Positions 1 through 9,097 are shown, counted from the stretch's first letter. The stretch: 64,000 nt of DNA from Caballeronia insecticola (GCF_000402035.1 NC_021288.1:186001-250000), one strand, 5' to 3'. Notes: generated by a model not told the origin, from the sequence alone. Made by a program: numbers and translations.

Positions 1-380
1 CGCCGACCGCCTTGCTGTGGGCGCGTTCGACGATCGTCGCGGCGGCGGGCGCCGTCGGCTGCGACGCCATCGACGCGCCGTATCTGCACGGTCTGCGCGA
101 TCCGCACGGCACGCACGAAGACGCGTTGCGCGCGAAAGAACTCGGCTTCACCGGCAAGGTCGTGTTTCATCCCGCGCAGGTCGATGCGGTCAATCGCGCG
201 TTCACGCCGACCGATACGCAGACCGCGCGGGCGCAACGCATCGTCGATGCGTTCGAGGCGGTGAAGGCGAGCGGCGAGGGCACGGCGATCGTCGACGGTG
301 AATTCGTCGCGATCGATCTCGTTCCGCGCATGCAGCGCGTGCTCGATCTGGCGGCTTACGCAAAAGGGAGAACGTCATGA
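1..380 (+). CDS. HpcH/HpaI (citrate lyase beta-like) CoA-ester lyase, C-terminal part
   Basis: The open frame enters from the left edge of the window, so only about the last 125 residues are visible. They match the C-terminal part of the CoA-ester lyase encoded at 1816-2733: both have a conserved HPAQ-x-D-x-VNRAF stretch, and both end in an RVLD-type helix. The segment with IDAPYLHGLRD fits the substrate-binding end of the TIM barrel. Family members cleave CoA thioesters such as malyl-CoA or citramalyl-CoA by retro-Claisen reaction and need Mg2+. The catalytic Glu/Asp residues lie outside the window. The stop overlaps the start of the MFS gene (ATGA), so the two are co-transcribed. The substrate is unknown. 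Confidence 0.85.
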   Translation, partial: PTALLWARSTIVAAAGAVGCDAIDAPYLHGLRDPHGTHEDALRAKELGFTGKVVFHPAQVDAVNRAFTPTDTQTARAQRIVDAFEAVKASGEGTAIVDGEFVAIDLVPRMQRVLDLAAYAKGRTS

Positions 381-1804
381 AGCAGGCAACGCTGTCATCG
401 TTCGACGACGCGGACGTGCGCGCAGTGGCCGAAGCGCGGAGTTCGGCGCTGAACATCGCCGGGCGGCTCGAACGGCTGCCGCTCACGCGCTTCCACTGGG
501 TGCTGTTCGCGATTTTGGGCGTCGCGATGTTCTTCGACGGCTACGATCTCACCGTGACCGGCTTCGTGATTCCGGCGCTGCACAAGCACGGCTGGCTCAC
601 GCCCGCGACCACGGCGACGTTCATCTCGGTGCCGTTGGTCGCAGCCGCGTTCGGCTCCATCGCGGCAGGCCTGCTCGGCGATCGGATCGGACGGCGCCGG
701 CTCTTTCAGGCGACGGTGCTCGCCTACAGTCTGTCGAGCGTCGGCTGCGGACTCGCGACGAGCTACGGCATGCTGCTCACGTTCCGCACGATCAACCTCT
801 TCGCGATCGGCACGGTCACCGTGACGGGCTACGCGTATCTCAACGAGTTCACGCCGAAGCGCTATCGCGGGCGCTTTCAATCCGCGGTCGCGCTGCTGCT
901 CAACGGCGGCCTGCCGTTCGGTGCGTTGATGGCGCGGCTCATCGTGCCGAACACGGATGTCGAAGTCGGCTGGCGCATTCTGTTTCTGCTTTCGGTCATT
1001 CCCGCGTTGCTCGTGTTCGCGAACAAGCGCCTCATGCCCGAATCGCCGCGCTGGCTTGCATCGGTCGGGCGCGACGAAGAAGCTGCGCGCGTGCTCGACT
1101 CGATCGAAGCGACCATCGTCCGTCAGGGCCGGCCATTGCCCGATGCGGAACACACACGCGAACCGGCGCGCCATCTCGGCTGGGACGCGCTGTTCTCGCC
1201 CGTCGTGCGCGGCCGTTTCGCGCTCGCCATCGTGTTCAACATCTGCCATCTGACGGGACTCTTCGTGCTGATCAGCTGGCTGCCGACGCTCTTCGTCTCG
1301 CGCGGCCTCACGCTCGGCAACACCTTCACGTTCGCCGCCGTCAGTTTCATGGGCGGCTTTCTCGGGCCGTTGCTCGGCATCGTGCTCGCGGACCGCATCG
1401 AGCGGCGCTGGGCGCTCGTCGTGGCTGCGCTGATCGCGGCGGGCGCGGGCGTCGCGTATGCAGGGCAGACCACGCCGCTCGGTTTGATGGCCACGGGCCT
1501 GATTCTCGTCACGGCGATTTTCTTCATCTCGTCGGTCGGCTTCGCGACGTATATCCCCGAAATCCTGCCGACCGGCGTGCGCTTGCGCGGGCTCGGCACG
1601 GCCGCGCTGATCGGGCGGCTCGCGTCCGCCGTGACGCCGTTCGCCGTCGCCGCCGCGCTGCTCACGCTGAAGAACCCGCTCTACGTCGTGTCGTCGGTGG
1701 GTGTCGCGTATGTCGTCATGGCGCTGCTGCTCGCCGCGCTCGGTCCGAACGTGCGTGGCAGGACGCTCGAAAGTCTCGAATCCGGACTCGGATCAAAACC
1801 CTGA
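377..1804 (+). CDS. MFS transporter, aromatic acid:H+ symporter (AAHS) type
   Basis: A 475-residue, 12-helix major facilitator. The DGYDL motif in the first helix (residues 54-58) is typical of the aromatic acid:H+ symporter subfamily (PcaK, BenK, MhpT). The loop 2-3 motif GDRIGRRRL is at 101-109, and a PESPRWL motif precedes the central loop. It probably imports an organic acid, aromatic or not, with protons across the inner membrane. It lies between two CoA-ester lyases: ATGA overlap with the first, and 11 bases before the second. This suggests it takes up the acid, or a precursor, that those lyases eventually cleave. The substrate cannot be deduced from sequence alone. Confidence 0.88.
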   Translation: MKQATLSSFDDADVRAVAEARSSALNIAGRLERLPLTRFHWVLFAILGVAMFFDGYDLTVTGFVIPALHKHGWLTPATTATFISVPLVAAAFGSIAAGLLGDRIGRRRLFQATVLAYSLSSVGCGLATSYGMLLTFRTINLFAIGTVTVTGYAYLNEFTPKRYRGRFQSAVALLLNGGLPFGALMARLIVPNTDVEVGWRILFLLSVIPALLVFANKRLMPESPRWLASVGRDEEAARVLDSIEATIVRQGRPLPDAEHTREPARHLGWDALFSPVVRGRFALAIVFNICHLTGLFVLISWLPTLFVSRGLTLGNTFTFAAVSFMGGFLGPLLGIVLADRIERRWALVVAALIAAGAGVAYAGQTTPLGLMATGLILVTAIFFISSVGFATYIPEILPTGVRLRGLGTAALIGRLASAVTPFAVAAALLTLKNPLYVVSSVGVAYVVMALLLAALGPNVRGRTLESLESGLGSKP

Positions 1805-1815
1805 AGGAGCTGTCG

Positions 1816-2733
1816 ATGGCGTTGTCCCGCACATTTCTGTTCGTTCCCGGCAATCACGCGCGGCGCGTCGAAAAGGCGCTCACCGCCAATGTCGATGCGG
1901 CCATCCTCGATCTCGAAGACGCCGTCGCCGCGAGCGAAAAGGTCGCGGCGCGCGCGCAGGTCGTCGAGGCGCTGCAACGTTCGCATCGCGCGCGTGCTCA
2001 TGTGCGGGGTTATGTGCGTATCAATGCGCTCGATACCGACTACGCATTCGGCGACTTGCAGGCGGTGATCGCGCGCGGCGTCGAGGGCATCGTGCTGCCG
2101 AAACTCGAATCGGTCGAGCAGTTGCATCTCGCCGACTGGCTGATCGCGCAACTCGAACGCGAGCGCGGCCTCGACGCGAATTCCGTCGAACTGATGCCGA
2201 TCATCGAGACGGGCGCGGGCTTCGCCGTCATCGATTCGCTCTGCGCGGCTGCCGCGCAACGCGTGCCGCGCCTGAAGCGCTTCGCGTTCGGCGCAGGCGA
2301 CTTTTGTCTCGACATGAACCTCGTCTGGAGCGACGACGAACTCGAACTGCACGCGTATCGCAGCGCGCTCGTGCTGGCATCGCGCGCGGCCCGGCTCGAA
2401 GCGCCGGTCGATACCGTCTGGATACGCCTCGACGACGCCGACGGTCTCGCGCGCTCCGCCGTGCGCGCGCGCGGCATGGGCTTTCAGGGCAAGTTGTGCA
2501 TTCATCCCGCGCAGTGCGACACGGTCAACCGCGCGTTCTCGCCGAGCGATGCGGACATCGGCCATGCACGCGCCGTCGTGGAGGCGTTTGCGCGCGCGGA
2601 GGCGGACGGCGTTGCGTCGATCCAGCTCGATGGCGCGTTCATCGATTACCCGGTCGCCTATCGCGCGCAACGCGTACTCGACTTCGCCGCGCAGATCGCG
2701 GCGCGGGCCGATGCGCGTGCAAACGCGTCCTGA
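1816..2733 (+). CDS. HpcH/HpaI (CitE-like) CoA-ester lyase
   Basis: A 305-residue protein of the citrate lyase beta/malyl-CoA lyase family. Visible signatures are an N-terminal RTFLFVPGN start, LDLEDAV near residue 35 (the acidic residues that bind Mg2+), MPIIETGAGF in the middle, and HPAQ-x-D-x-VNRAF near the C-terminus. I chose the ATG at 1816 because it has GGAGC upstream and gives the family's normal length; the frame stays open far upstream without coding character. It is a paralogue of the partial gene at 1-380. The CoA-transferase gene follows after 31 bases. Together they imply activation of a hydroxy acid to its CoA ester followed by cleavage to acetyl-CoA or propionyl-CoA plus an oxo acid. 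This is an inference; the substrate is unproven. Confidence 0.9.
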   Translation: MALSRTFLFVPGNHARRVEKALTANVDAAILDLEDAVAASEKVAARAQVVEALQRSHRARAHVRGYVRINALDTDYAFGDLQAVIARGVEGIVLPKLESVEQLHLADWLIAQLERERGLDANSVELMPIIETGAGFAVIDSLCAAAAQRVPRLKRFAFGAGDFCLDMNLVWSDDELELHAYRSALVLASRAARLEAPVDTVWIRLDDADGLARSAVRARGMGFQGKLCIHPAQCDTVNRAFSPSDADIGHARAVVEAFARAEADGVASIQLDGAFIDYPVAYRAQRVLDFAAQIAARADARANAS

Positions 2734-2764
2734 CCTGTTAGACCATTTGAACCGGAGAAACCGA

Positions 2765-4009
2765 ATGACTGCTTCATCGTCCGCATCTTCATCGTCTGCA
2801 ACACCCGCGCGCAATGTGCGCCCGCTCGACGGCATCCGCGTGATCGACGTATCGAGCTTCCTGGCGGGCCCGTTCTGCTCGACGCAACTGGGCGAGTTCG
2901 GCGCGGAAGTCATCAAGGCGGAACTGCCCGAGGTGGGCGATGCGCTGCGCCGTTTCGGCTCGATGACGGACGCAGGCGTGACGCTGCCGTGGCTCTCTGA
3001 ATGCCGCAACAAGAAGTCGATCACGCTCGATCTGCGCAAGCCGGGCGGCGCGGCGCTGCTGAAGAAACTCGTCGCCGATGCGGATATCCTCGTCGAAAAT
3101 TTTCAGCCGGGCACGCTGGAGAAATGGGGGCTCGGCTGGGACGTGCTGCACGAAGTGAATCCGCGGCTCATCATGGTGCGCATTTCGGGCTTCGGGCAGA
3201 CCGGGCCGTATCGAGATCGTCCGGGCTTCGGGCGCATCGGCAACGCGTTCGGCGGCCTGTCGTTTCTTGCGGGCTATCCGGACCGGCCGCCGGTCACGCC
3301 CGGCTCCGCGACCATTCCCGATTACATGGCGGGCCTCTACGGCGCGCTCGGCGCACTGCTCGCGATCCAGGCGCGCGAGCGAACGGGCGAAGGCCAGTTC
3401 GTCGATATCGGTTTATACGAGCCGATCTTCCGCATCCTCGATGAACTCGCGCCTTCGTATCAGCAGAGCGGTTTCGTGCGTCAGCGCATGGGGCCGGGCA
3501 CGGTGAACGTCGTGCCGCATAGCCACTATCCGACCAAAGACGGCCGCTGGATCGCGATTGCCTGCACGAGCGACAAAATCTTCGCGCGTCTGGCCGAAGC
3601 GATGGGCACGCCCGAGGTCGCGGGCACGGGCAAGTGGGGGCACATCTCGGCGCGCGAGCGCGAGCGCGCGGAGGTCGATCGCATCGTCGGCGAATGGACT
3701 GCGCAGTTCACGCGTGACGACGTGCTCGCGCGCTGCGAGCAGTTTCAGGTGCCGTGCGGCCCGGTGTACGGCGTCGACGAAATCTTCGAGGACCCGCAAT
3801 ACGCGGCGCGCGAGAACATCAAGTACATGCAGGACGCGCGCATCGGCGAGCTGGCGATACCGAATGTCGTGCCGCGTCTGTCGGCGACGCCGGGCGGCAT
3901 CGACTGGCTCGGACCGGAACTCGGCGAGCACAACGACGAAGTGTTTCGCGGCCTGCTCGGCCTCGATACGGAGCAGCTCGCCACGCTCAGGGAAGAAGGG
4001 GCCATCTGA
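2765..4009 (+). CDS. CaiB/BaiF family (class III) CoA-transferase
   Basis: A 414-residue class III CoA-transferase. The N-terminus after a Ser-rich leader reads LDGIRVIDVSSFLAGPFC, the usual CaiB/BaiF opening. The catalytic aspartate is most likely D186 in IPDYMAGLYGALGA, which aligns with the family motif, and a GEGQFVDI segment follows. The enzyme moves CoA between acyl-CoA and a free acid through an aspartyl-CoA anhydride. The ATG at 2765 follows GGAGAAA at a good distance; the longer upstream frame is not coding. Its place after two CitE-like lyases fits activation of the acid that those lyases cleave, with succinyl-CoA or acetyl-CoA as possible donors. Confidence 0.92.
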   Translation: MTASSSASSSSATPARNVRPLDGIRVIDVSSFLAGPFCSTQLGEFGAEVIKAELPEVGDALRRFGSMTDAGVTLPWLSECRNKKSITLDLRKPGGAALLKKLVADADILVENFQPGTLEKWGLGWDVLHEVNPRLIMVRISGFGQTGPYRDRPGFGRIGNAFGGLSFLAGYPDRPPVTPGSATIPDYMAGLYGALGALLAIQARERTGEGQFVDIGLYEPIFRILDELAPSYQQSGFVRQRMGPGTVNVVPHSHYPTKDGRWIAIACTSDKIFARLAEAMGTPEVAGTGKWGHISARERERAEVDRIVGEWTAQFTRDDVLARCEQFQVPCGPVYGVDEIFEDPQYAARENIKYMQDARIGELAIPNVVPRLSATPGGIDWLGPELGEHNDEVFRGLLGLDTEQLATLREEGAI

Positions 4010-4042
4010 TATGATGCCGCTTCATTTCGCGGCGGCCCTCGC

Positions 4043-4867
4043 ATGTTGACTACCGAGCCGCGCGCCGCGCCCCAGGTCTTCTCAGCACGGCGCAATGCCA
4101 TGAGCGCACACGATCAGAATTGGGACCTGCCGCAGCAACAGTCGTTGCCGCAACTCGTTGAAGCCCGCATCGTCAGCGCGATCCGGGCGGGCGATCTCAA
4201 GGCGGGCGAGCGCATCGTCGAAACGCAACTCGCCAAGCGTCTCAGCGTGAGCCGCGGGCCGCTGCGCGAAGCGCTGAAATCGCTCGAAGCGAACGGACTC
4301 GTTTTCACCATCCGCGGCAAGGGCACCTACGTCGCCGAAGTATCGCACGACGATTTCCTGCGCATGACCGGCATCCGCGCGGTGCTCGAAGGATTCGCCG
4401 CGCGGCTCGTGGCGGCGCGTTGCCGTCATGAGCCCGATGTCGTCGCGCAACTCGAACGCTCGCTCGCCGATCTCGAACGCGCCGAAGCGAATCGCGACGC
4501 CGCCGTGCTGCGCGATGTCGACTGGCAATTCCACGAACTCGTCTGCACGCTCGCCGACAACGACCTGCTGCACACGACGTGGCATTCCATCAGCTCGCTC
4601 GTGCGGCTCTATCAACAGGGCAACGCGAACTACGAGAAGCGCAGCGGCAGCGTCGTGCATCATCATCACGAATTCGTCGAGGCGCTGAAGTCGGGCGATC
4701 CGGATTTCGCCGAGCAGACCTTTCGCAGCATCATCACCGATACGACGTTTCGCTCGCTCGAACAGCCGGTGCCCGAAGCCATGACGTCGATGACCGTGCC
4801 GCCTAAGCCACCTAAGGCATCTAAGCCGCCTCATCCGCCGAAGAAGCGACGCGCCTCCGCCAAATAA
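4043..4867 (+). CDS. GntR-family transcriptional regulator (FCD/FadR type)
   Basis: A 274-residue GntR regulator. The winged helix follows LPQLVEARIVSAIRAGDLKAG and contains the recognition segment SVSRGPLREALKSLE. The C-terminal helical FCD domain usually binds an organic acid effector. The start is uncertain: ATG 4043 or ATG 4100 (255 residues), neither with a clear ribosome site; an extended -10 like TGATATGAT lies at 4007-4015. The last 22 residues are a Pro/Lys-rich tail built on PPK repeats, unusual for the family and probably disordered. The gene follows the CoA-transferase by 33 bases and probably regulates the preceding lyase/transporter/transferase genes. It converges with the LysR gene with no spacer. 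Confidence 0.9.
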   Translation: MLTTEPRAAPQVFSARRNAMSAHDQNWDLPQQQSLPQLVEARIVSAIRAGDLKAGERIVETQLAKRLSVSRGPLREALKSLEANGLVFTIRGKGTYVAEVSHDDFLRMTGIRAVLEGFAARLVAARCRHEPDVVAQLERSLADLERAEANRDAAVLRDVDWQFHELVCTLADNDLLHTTWHSISSLVRLYQQGNANYEKRSGSVVHHHHEFVEALKSGDPDFAEQTFRSIITDTTFRSLEQPVPEAMTSMTVPPKPPKASKPPHPPKKRRASAK

Positions 4868-5830
4868 TCAGCCTTGCCCGCCGTGCAGCGTCGCGGCGAA
4901 ATTCGTGCGCAGATGATCGAGAAAGAGCGCCGAAGCCAGGTTCAGCTCTGCTTTCGCGCGCACCAGAATGCCGAAATTGCGCGACAGGTCGATGTCGCGC
5001 ACGTTCAGCGTGGCGCGCGATTCGAGCGAATAACGCTGGGCCATGTAGCGCGGCAGAAAGGTCGCGCCGAGGCCGGCATCCACGAGTCCGAGCACGGTGC
5101 CGACATTGGTCGCGTGCTGGATCGTCGAGAGCGATAAACCGCGCTTCGCCAGTTCCGCCGACAGCCGCGTTTGCAGCAACGCATAGCGGTCGAGCAGCAT
5201 CAGCGGCAGATCGGCGAGTTGTTCCAGCGAGATGTCGCTCGCACCGGCAAGTGGATGCGCCTTCGGCAGCACGACGAGCATCGGCTCGCGCGCGAGCGGC
5301 TCGAACGCCACCTTGTCCGAATCGCCGTCGAACGCGCTGACGGCGAAATCCGCCTGTCCCGACTCGATGGACGCAAGCACGTTTTCATATTGCAGATCGC
5401 GGACGTGAATCTGCATCACCGGATATTCACGGCGAAACGACCGGATGAGTTGTGGCAGAACGACGGCGGCGAGCATCGGCGTGGTCGCGATCACGGTGCG
5501 CAATCGCGACGATGCCGCGCGCGCTTGAAAATCCGCCAGCAGTTCGCGCAAGCCCTGCAGCGCGAGCTTCGCGCGGCCCGCGAGTTCTTCGCCGTCGCGC
5601 GTGGGCATGACGCGCCGCGTCGTGCGCTCGACGAGTTTCGTCTTCAGCATGGATTCGAGCCGCTGCACGCGATTGGTCACGGAAGGCTGCGAAACGTGCA
5701 TCTTTCTGGCAGCCGCGCTGAAGCTGCCGAGTTCCACCACCGCGAGAAAGGTCTCCAACTCGACGAGATCGAAACGCAGGTTGATCGCGTCGATGCCTTC
5801 GTCTGACGTAAAACGCTCGTCGCGGGACAT
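4868..5830 (-). CDS. LysR-family regulator, divergent from AtuA pair 1
   Basis: A 320-residue LysR-type regulator. The N-terminal HTH occupies about residues 22-80 (SFSAAARKMHVSQPSVTNRVQRLE), followed by the two-subdomain effector-binding region. It is a close paralogue of the regulator at 12914-13882: both start the HTH region with the same LRFDLVELETFLAVVELGSFSAAA segment and both read GLGATFLPR-x-MAQRY near the end. It is divergent from the AtuA gene at 5957. The 126-base gap contains an inverted repeat with the LysR T-N11-A core. By family rule it probably activates the AtuA/DUF4387/transporter operon and represses itself. Confidence 0.92.
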   Translation of the reverse strand: MSRDERFTSDEGIDAINLRFDLVELETFLAVVELGSFSAAARKMHVSQPSVTNRVQRLESMLKTKLVERTTRRVMPTRDGEELAGRAKLALQGLRELLADFQARAASSRLRTVIATTPMLAAVVLPQLIRSFRREYPVMQIHVRDLQYENVLASIESGQADFAVSAFDGDSDKVAFEPLAREPMLVVLPKAHPLAGASDISLEQLADLPLMLLDRYALLQTRLSAELAKRGLSLSTIQHATNVGTVLGLVDAGLGATFLPRYMAQRYSLESRATLNVRDIDLSRNFGILVRAKAELNLASALFLDHLRTNFAATLHGGQG

Positions 5831-5852
5831 GCCGGTTGTCCTCCTGCCGTCT

Positions 5853-5877
5853 GATTTATAACGCTATCTTATAAATC
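5853..5877. promoter_or_regulatory. Candidate LysR operator upstream of AtuA 1
   Basis: A perfect inverted repeat GATTTATAA-N7-TTATAAATC lies between the divergent LysR and AtuA genes. It contains the LysR T-N11-A core. Its centre, CTATCT followed by ATAAA, recurs in the gap between the paralogous LysR and the monooxygenase at 13918-13937, which supports a functional site. No binding data are available. Confidence 0.65.
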
Positions 5878-5956
5878 GATATTCTAATGCGAATAGAGTT
5901 TCGCGAGCCCGTTCCCGATAATTTCCTGAACACACAGGTTCGAGAACGGAGACTTC

Positions 5957-7318
5957 ATGAAGGATGAAATCAGGATCCTGACGCCCAACGGCATACTGGG
6001 CTATGGCATTCCGGCGGCCGACTTCTGGCGCGGCATCGAGCGGCAACCCGACGCGATGATCGTCGATGGCGGTTCCACCGATCCCGGCCCTTATCTGCTC
6101 GGCTTGCCGAAGACGCTGGTGACGCGCGAGGCGTATCTGCGCGATCTGTCGCTGATGCTGGAGGCGTGCGCCACGCGCAAGATTCCCATCTACATCAGTT
6201 CGGCGGGCGGACCGGGCATACGCGAGCACGTCAATTTCATGGTCGATGTGATCGCCGAGATCGCGCAACGCGAAGGCTATCGCTTCAAGGTCGCGAAGAT
6301 CTATTCGGATGTCGATCCCTCGTATGTGCGCGATGCCATGGGCGAAGGCCGCATCACGCCGTGCGCGTCCGCGCCGGAGTTGCAGGTGTCGGATGTGGGC
6401 GCGTCGTCGCATATCGTCGCGCAGATGGGCGCGGAACCATTCGCCAAGGCACTGCGCGAGCATCCGGATCTCGACATCATCGTGGCGGGCCGCGCGTACG
6501 ATCCGGCGCCGTTTGCCGGACTGTGCATGCTGCACGGCATCGATCCGGGCATCTACTGGCACATGGGCAAGATCGTCGAGTGCGGCGCGAATTGTGCCGA
6601 GCCGAAAGGCAAGGTGATTCTCGCGACCATCCGCCGCGACAGCTTCGATCTCGAACCCATGAACCCGCACGAGCGTTGCACGCCTGCATCGGTCGCGGCG
6701 CATACGCTCTATGAGAAGACGCGTCCCGATCTCCTGACCGGTCCGGGCGGCGTGCTCGATCTGCGCGAAGCGACCTACGAGCAGATCACCGATCGCGCAG
6801 TGCGCGTGCGCGGCAGCCGCTTCATCCCCGCCGACGACTACACGGTGAAACTCGAAGGCGCGGGCGTGGTGGGTATGCGCACGATCTTTATCGGCGGCAT
6901 TCGCGATCCGATTCTGATCGGCCAGATCGACGACTTCCTCGAACGCATCAGGCAGCAGGCGCACGAGACGTATCCCGAACTGCGCTCGGGTGACGCAATG
7001 CTGCACTTCCACGTCTACGGCAAGAACGGCGTGATGGGCAGCTTCGAGCCGCTCGCGGACACGGTGCCGCATGAAATCGGTCTGCTGGGTGAGGTGACCG
7101 CGGCGAATCAGGAGCTGGCGAATGCGATTTGCAGCAGCGTGCGCATCGATGTGTTGCACACGCCGTATGCGGGTCAGGTGGCGACGGCGGGTAACTTTGC
7201 GATTCCGCTCAATCCGCCGGAGAACCCGATCGGCGCGGTGTGCAAGTTCACGATCTATCACGTGATGAAGATCGACTCGGCCGAGTCGCTGTTTCCGATT
7301 CATATCGTGGAGGTCTGA
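5957..7318 (+). CDS. AtuA-family protein (DUF1446), copy 1
   Basis: A 453-residue protein of the AtuA family, named after the Pseudomonas acyclic terpene utilisation gene. The opening is typical: ILTPNGILGYGI, then VDGGSTDPGPYLLG and a glycine-rich ISSAGGPGIR. Later come AGRAYDPAPFAG, MGKIVECGANCAEPKG and HVYGKNGVMG. No member activity is firmly established to my knowledge. The protein lacks a signal peptide and should be cytosolic. The DUF4387 gene follows directly after 2 bases, and the same pair recurs at 18095-19796. With a transporter, a lactonase-like hydrolase and a nitroreductase downstream, it belongs to a catabolic operon whose substrate is unknown. Confidence 0.9.
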   Translation: MKDEIRILTPNGILGYGIPAADFWRGIERQPDAMIVDGGSTDPGPYLLGLPKTLVTREAYLRDLSLMLEACATRKIPIYISSAGGPGIREHVNFMVDVIAEIAQREGYRFKVAKIYSDVDPSYVRDAMGEGRITPCASAPELQVSDVGASSHIVAQMGAEPFAKALREHPDLDIIVAGRAYDPAPFAGLCMLHGIDPGIYWHMGKIVECGANCAEPKGKVILATIRRDSFDLEPMNPHERCTPASVAAHTLYEKTRPDLLTGPGGVLDLREATYEQITDRAVRVRGSRFIPADDYTVKLEGAGVVGMRTIFIGGIRDPILIGQIDDFLERIRQQAHETYPELRSGDAMLHFHVYGKNGVMGSFEPLADTVPHEIGLLGEVTAANQELANAICSSVRIDVLHTPYAGQVATAGNFAIPLNPPENPIGAVCKFTIYHVMKIDSAESLFPIHIVEV

Positions 7319-7320
7319 AC

Positions 7321-7668
7321 ATGAGCGCAACGCAAACACCATCGCAAACGAAGACCTTGCGCGATCTGGCCAAGGTCGTGCGCAGCAAGAATTCCGGCCC
7401 GTTCGAAATCACCTTCGACGTCATCTTCGACGACGTGCCGCTGTACGAACGCGTGAAGGCAAGCGGCGTGCTGACCGAAGCCCTGATCTGCAAGCTTTAT
7501 AACGTGAAGAACGAAGACATCGTCACGCTGATGTTTTTCGATCCGGCGCGCGCGTTCAAGCTCACGCTCAAACGCTCGTGGGCGCAAGGCAGCGTCGGCG
7601 AGCGCGACACGTTCGGCGCGCAGCAGCATGCGCCGCTGCTGACGGTCGAAATACCCGGCGTTCAGTAA
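7321..7668 (+). CDS. DUF4387 family protein, copy 1
   Basis: A 115-residue protein recognised by RSKNSGPFEITFDVIFDD near residue 22, PARAFKLTLKRSW, and a C-terminal FGAQQHAPLL. The small family almost always follows an AtuA gene, as here (2-base gap), so the two probably form one complex or one enzyme. The start ATG 7321 has GGAGG in the end of the AtuA gene. Its function is unknown. The copy at 19467-19796 shares the RSKNxGPF and GSQQHAPLL/GAQQHAPLL signatures. Confidence 0.88.
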   Translation: MSATQTPSQTKTLRDLAKVVRSKNSGPFEITFDVIFDDVPLYERVKASGVLTEALICKLYNVKNEDIVTLMFFDPARAFKLTLKRSWAQGSVGERDTFGAQQHAPLLTVEIPGVQ

Positions 7669-7729
7669 CGGCAGCACCCATGCGAACCTGAAATCCAGGC
7701 ATGGCAAATAAGAAAGACGGAGGAGACAA

Positions 7730-9097
7730 ATGGTCAACGCAGTCAGTGCTTCGGATATCCGGCGCGTGTCGTTCGCGAGCGCAATAGGCGCGACGCTCGA
7801 GTGGTACGACTTTTTCATTTTCGGATCGGCGGCGGCGCTGGTCTTCAACAAGCTGTTCTTCCCTGCGTTCGATCCGGTCGCGGGCACGATCGCGTCGCTT
7901 GCGAGCTTCGCGATCGGCTTCATCGCGCGGCCGGTGGGCGGCATCGTGTTCGGACATTACGGCGACCGCATCGGCCGTAAGGCGATGCTCGTGCTGAGCC
8001 TCGTGATGATGGGCGGCGTCACGTTCCTGATCGGCCTCTTGCCGACGTATCAGAGCATCGGACTCGGCGCGCCGATCCTCCTCACGACGCTGCGCTTTCT
8101 GCAAGGCTTCGCGGTGGGCGGCGAGTGGGGCGGCGCGACGCTGATGGTGATCGAGCATTCGCCCGCGAAAAAGCGCGGCTTCTACGGCGCGTGGCCGCAG
8201 ATGGGCATCTCCGCCGCGCTGATTCTCTCGACCGGCGTGATGGCGCTCACCAGCGCGTACACCACGCCCGAGCAGTTCGCGGCATGGGGCTGGCGCGTGC
8301 CGTTTCTGCTTTCGGGCGTGCTCGTCGTGGTGGGCATCGTGATTCGCCGGCGCGTGTCGGAATCGCCCAGCTTCCAGAAGCTGCAGCGCACGCACACCGC
8401 GGAGAAGATGCCGATTGCGACCGTACTCGCTACGCACAAGAAGCGCACGCTGCAGATCGTAGCGGCGCAGGCGGCCGAGAATTCGAGCTTCTTCGTGATC
8501 TCGGTCTATGCGCTCGTCTATCTGACGCAAAACCTGCACATGGAGCGGCCGCTCGCCATCCGTGCATTGATGATCGCGTCGTTCTTCATGCTGTTGTCGC
8601 AACCGTTCTTCGGCGCGCTGTCGGACCGCATCGGTCGCAAGAAGGTCTATATGGGCGGGATGATCTTTCTCGGCGCGTTCATCTTTCCGTTCTTCAAGAT
8701 GCTCGATACCGGCAGCTATCCGGTGATCGTCACTGCGATGACGCTCGCCATGACGATCGGCCTCGGCAGCACGCTGTCCGCGCAGCCCGCGTTGATCAGC
8801 GAGCAGTATCCGGCGGCTATCCGTTATAGCGGTGTATCGGTGGCGTATCAGCTCGCGACGGTGATCTGGAGCGGCCCGACGCCGATTCTCGCCGCGCTCT
8901 TCGTGATGTGGGCGGGCGGCTACTGGCTGCTGGCCGCGTACATCATTCTTGCGGCGGTGATCTCCGTGCTCGGTATCATGCCGTTGCGCGAGGCGGCCGG
9001 CGTCGAGTTGTCGGCGCTCGAAGAGAGCACGGGCCGCGAGCCGCGCATGGAACGTCAGTCCATCGCAGCAGGTTTGTCGGGAGAACAGGCATCGTGA
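7730..9097 (+). CDS. MFS transporter, metabolite:H+ symporter (MHS) type, copy 1
   Basis: A 455-residue, 12-helix transporter of the MHS subfamily (ShiA, ProP, KgtP relatives). The N-terminal signature GATLEWYDFFIFGSAAAL is at about residues 18-35, the loop 2-3 motif GDRIGRKAM follows, and FAVGGEWGGATLM marks helix 4. It has a clear GGAGG site 8 bases before the ATG. It is highly similar to the transporter at 15514-16866 (GEWGGATLMVIEH and KKRGFYG are identical in both), indicating a duplication. It probably imports the acid handled by the AtuA operon. The next gene starts inside its stop codon (GTGA). Confidence 0.92.
   Translation: MVNAVSASDIRRVSFASAIGATLEWYDFFIFGSAAALVFNKLFFPAFDPVAGTIASLASFAIGFIARPVGGIVFGHYGDRIGRKAMLVLSLVMMGGVTFLIGLLPTYQSIGLGAPILLTTLRFLQGFAVGGEWGGATLMVIEHSPAKKRGFYGAWPQMGISAALILSTGVMALTSAYTTPEQFAAWGWRVPFLLSGVLVVVGIVIRRRVSESPSFQKLQRTHTAEKMPIATVLATHKKRTLQIVAAQAAENSSFFVISVYALVYLTQNLHMERPLAIRALMIASFFMLLSQPFFGALSDRIGRKKVYMGGMIFLGAFIFPFFKMLDTGSYPVIVTAMTLAMTIGLGSTLSAQPALISEQYPAAIRYSGVSVAYQLATVIWSGPTPILAALFVMWAGGYWLLAAYIILAAVISVLGIMPLREAAGVELSALEESTGREPRMERQSIAAGLSGEQAS

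Noticed and set aside
395..1249. Minus-strand frame of 284 residues
   Set aside because: Antisense of the MFS transporter, with low-complexity Arg/Glu/Asp translation.
298..1815. Long open frame continuing upstream of the CoA-ester lyase start at 1816
   Set aside because: Arg/Ala/His-rich translation with no family and antiphase to the clear MFS gene; it is the usual high-GC shadow.
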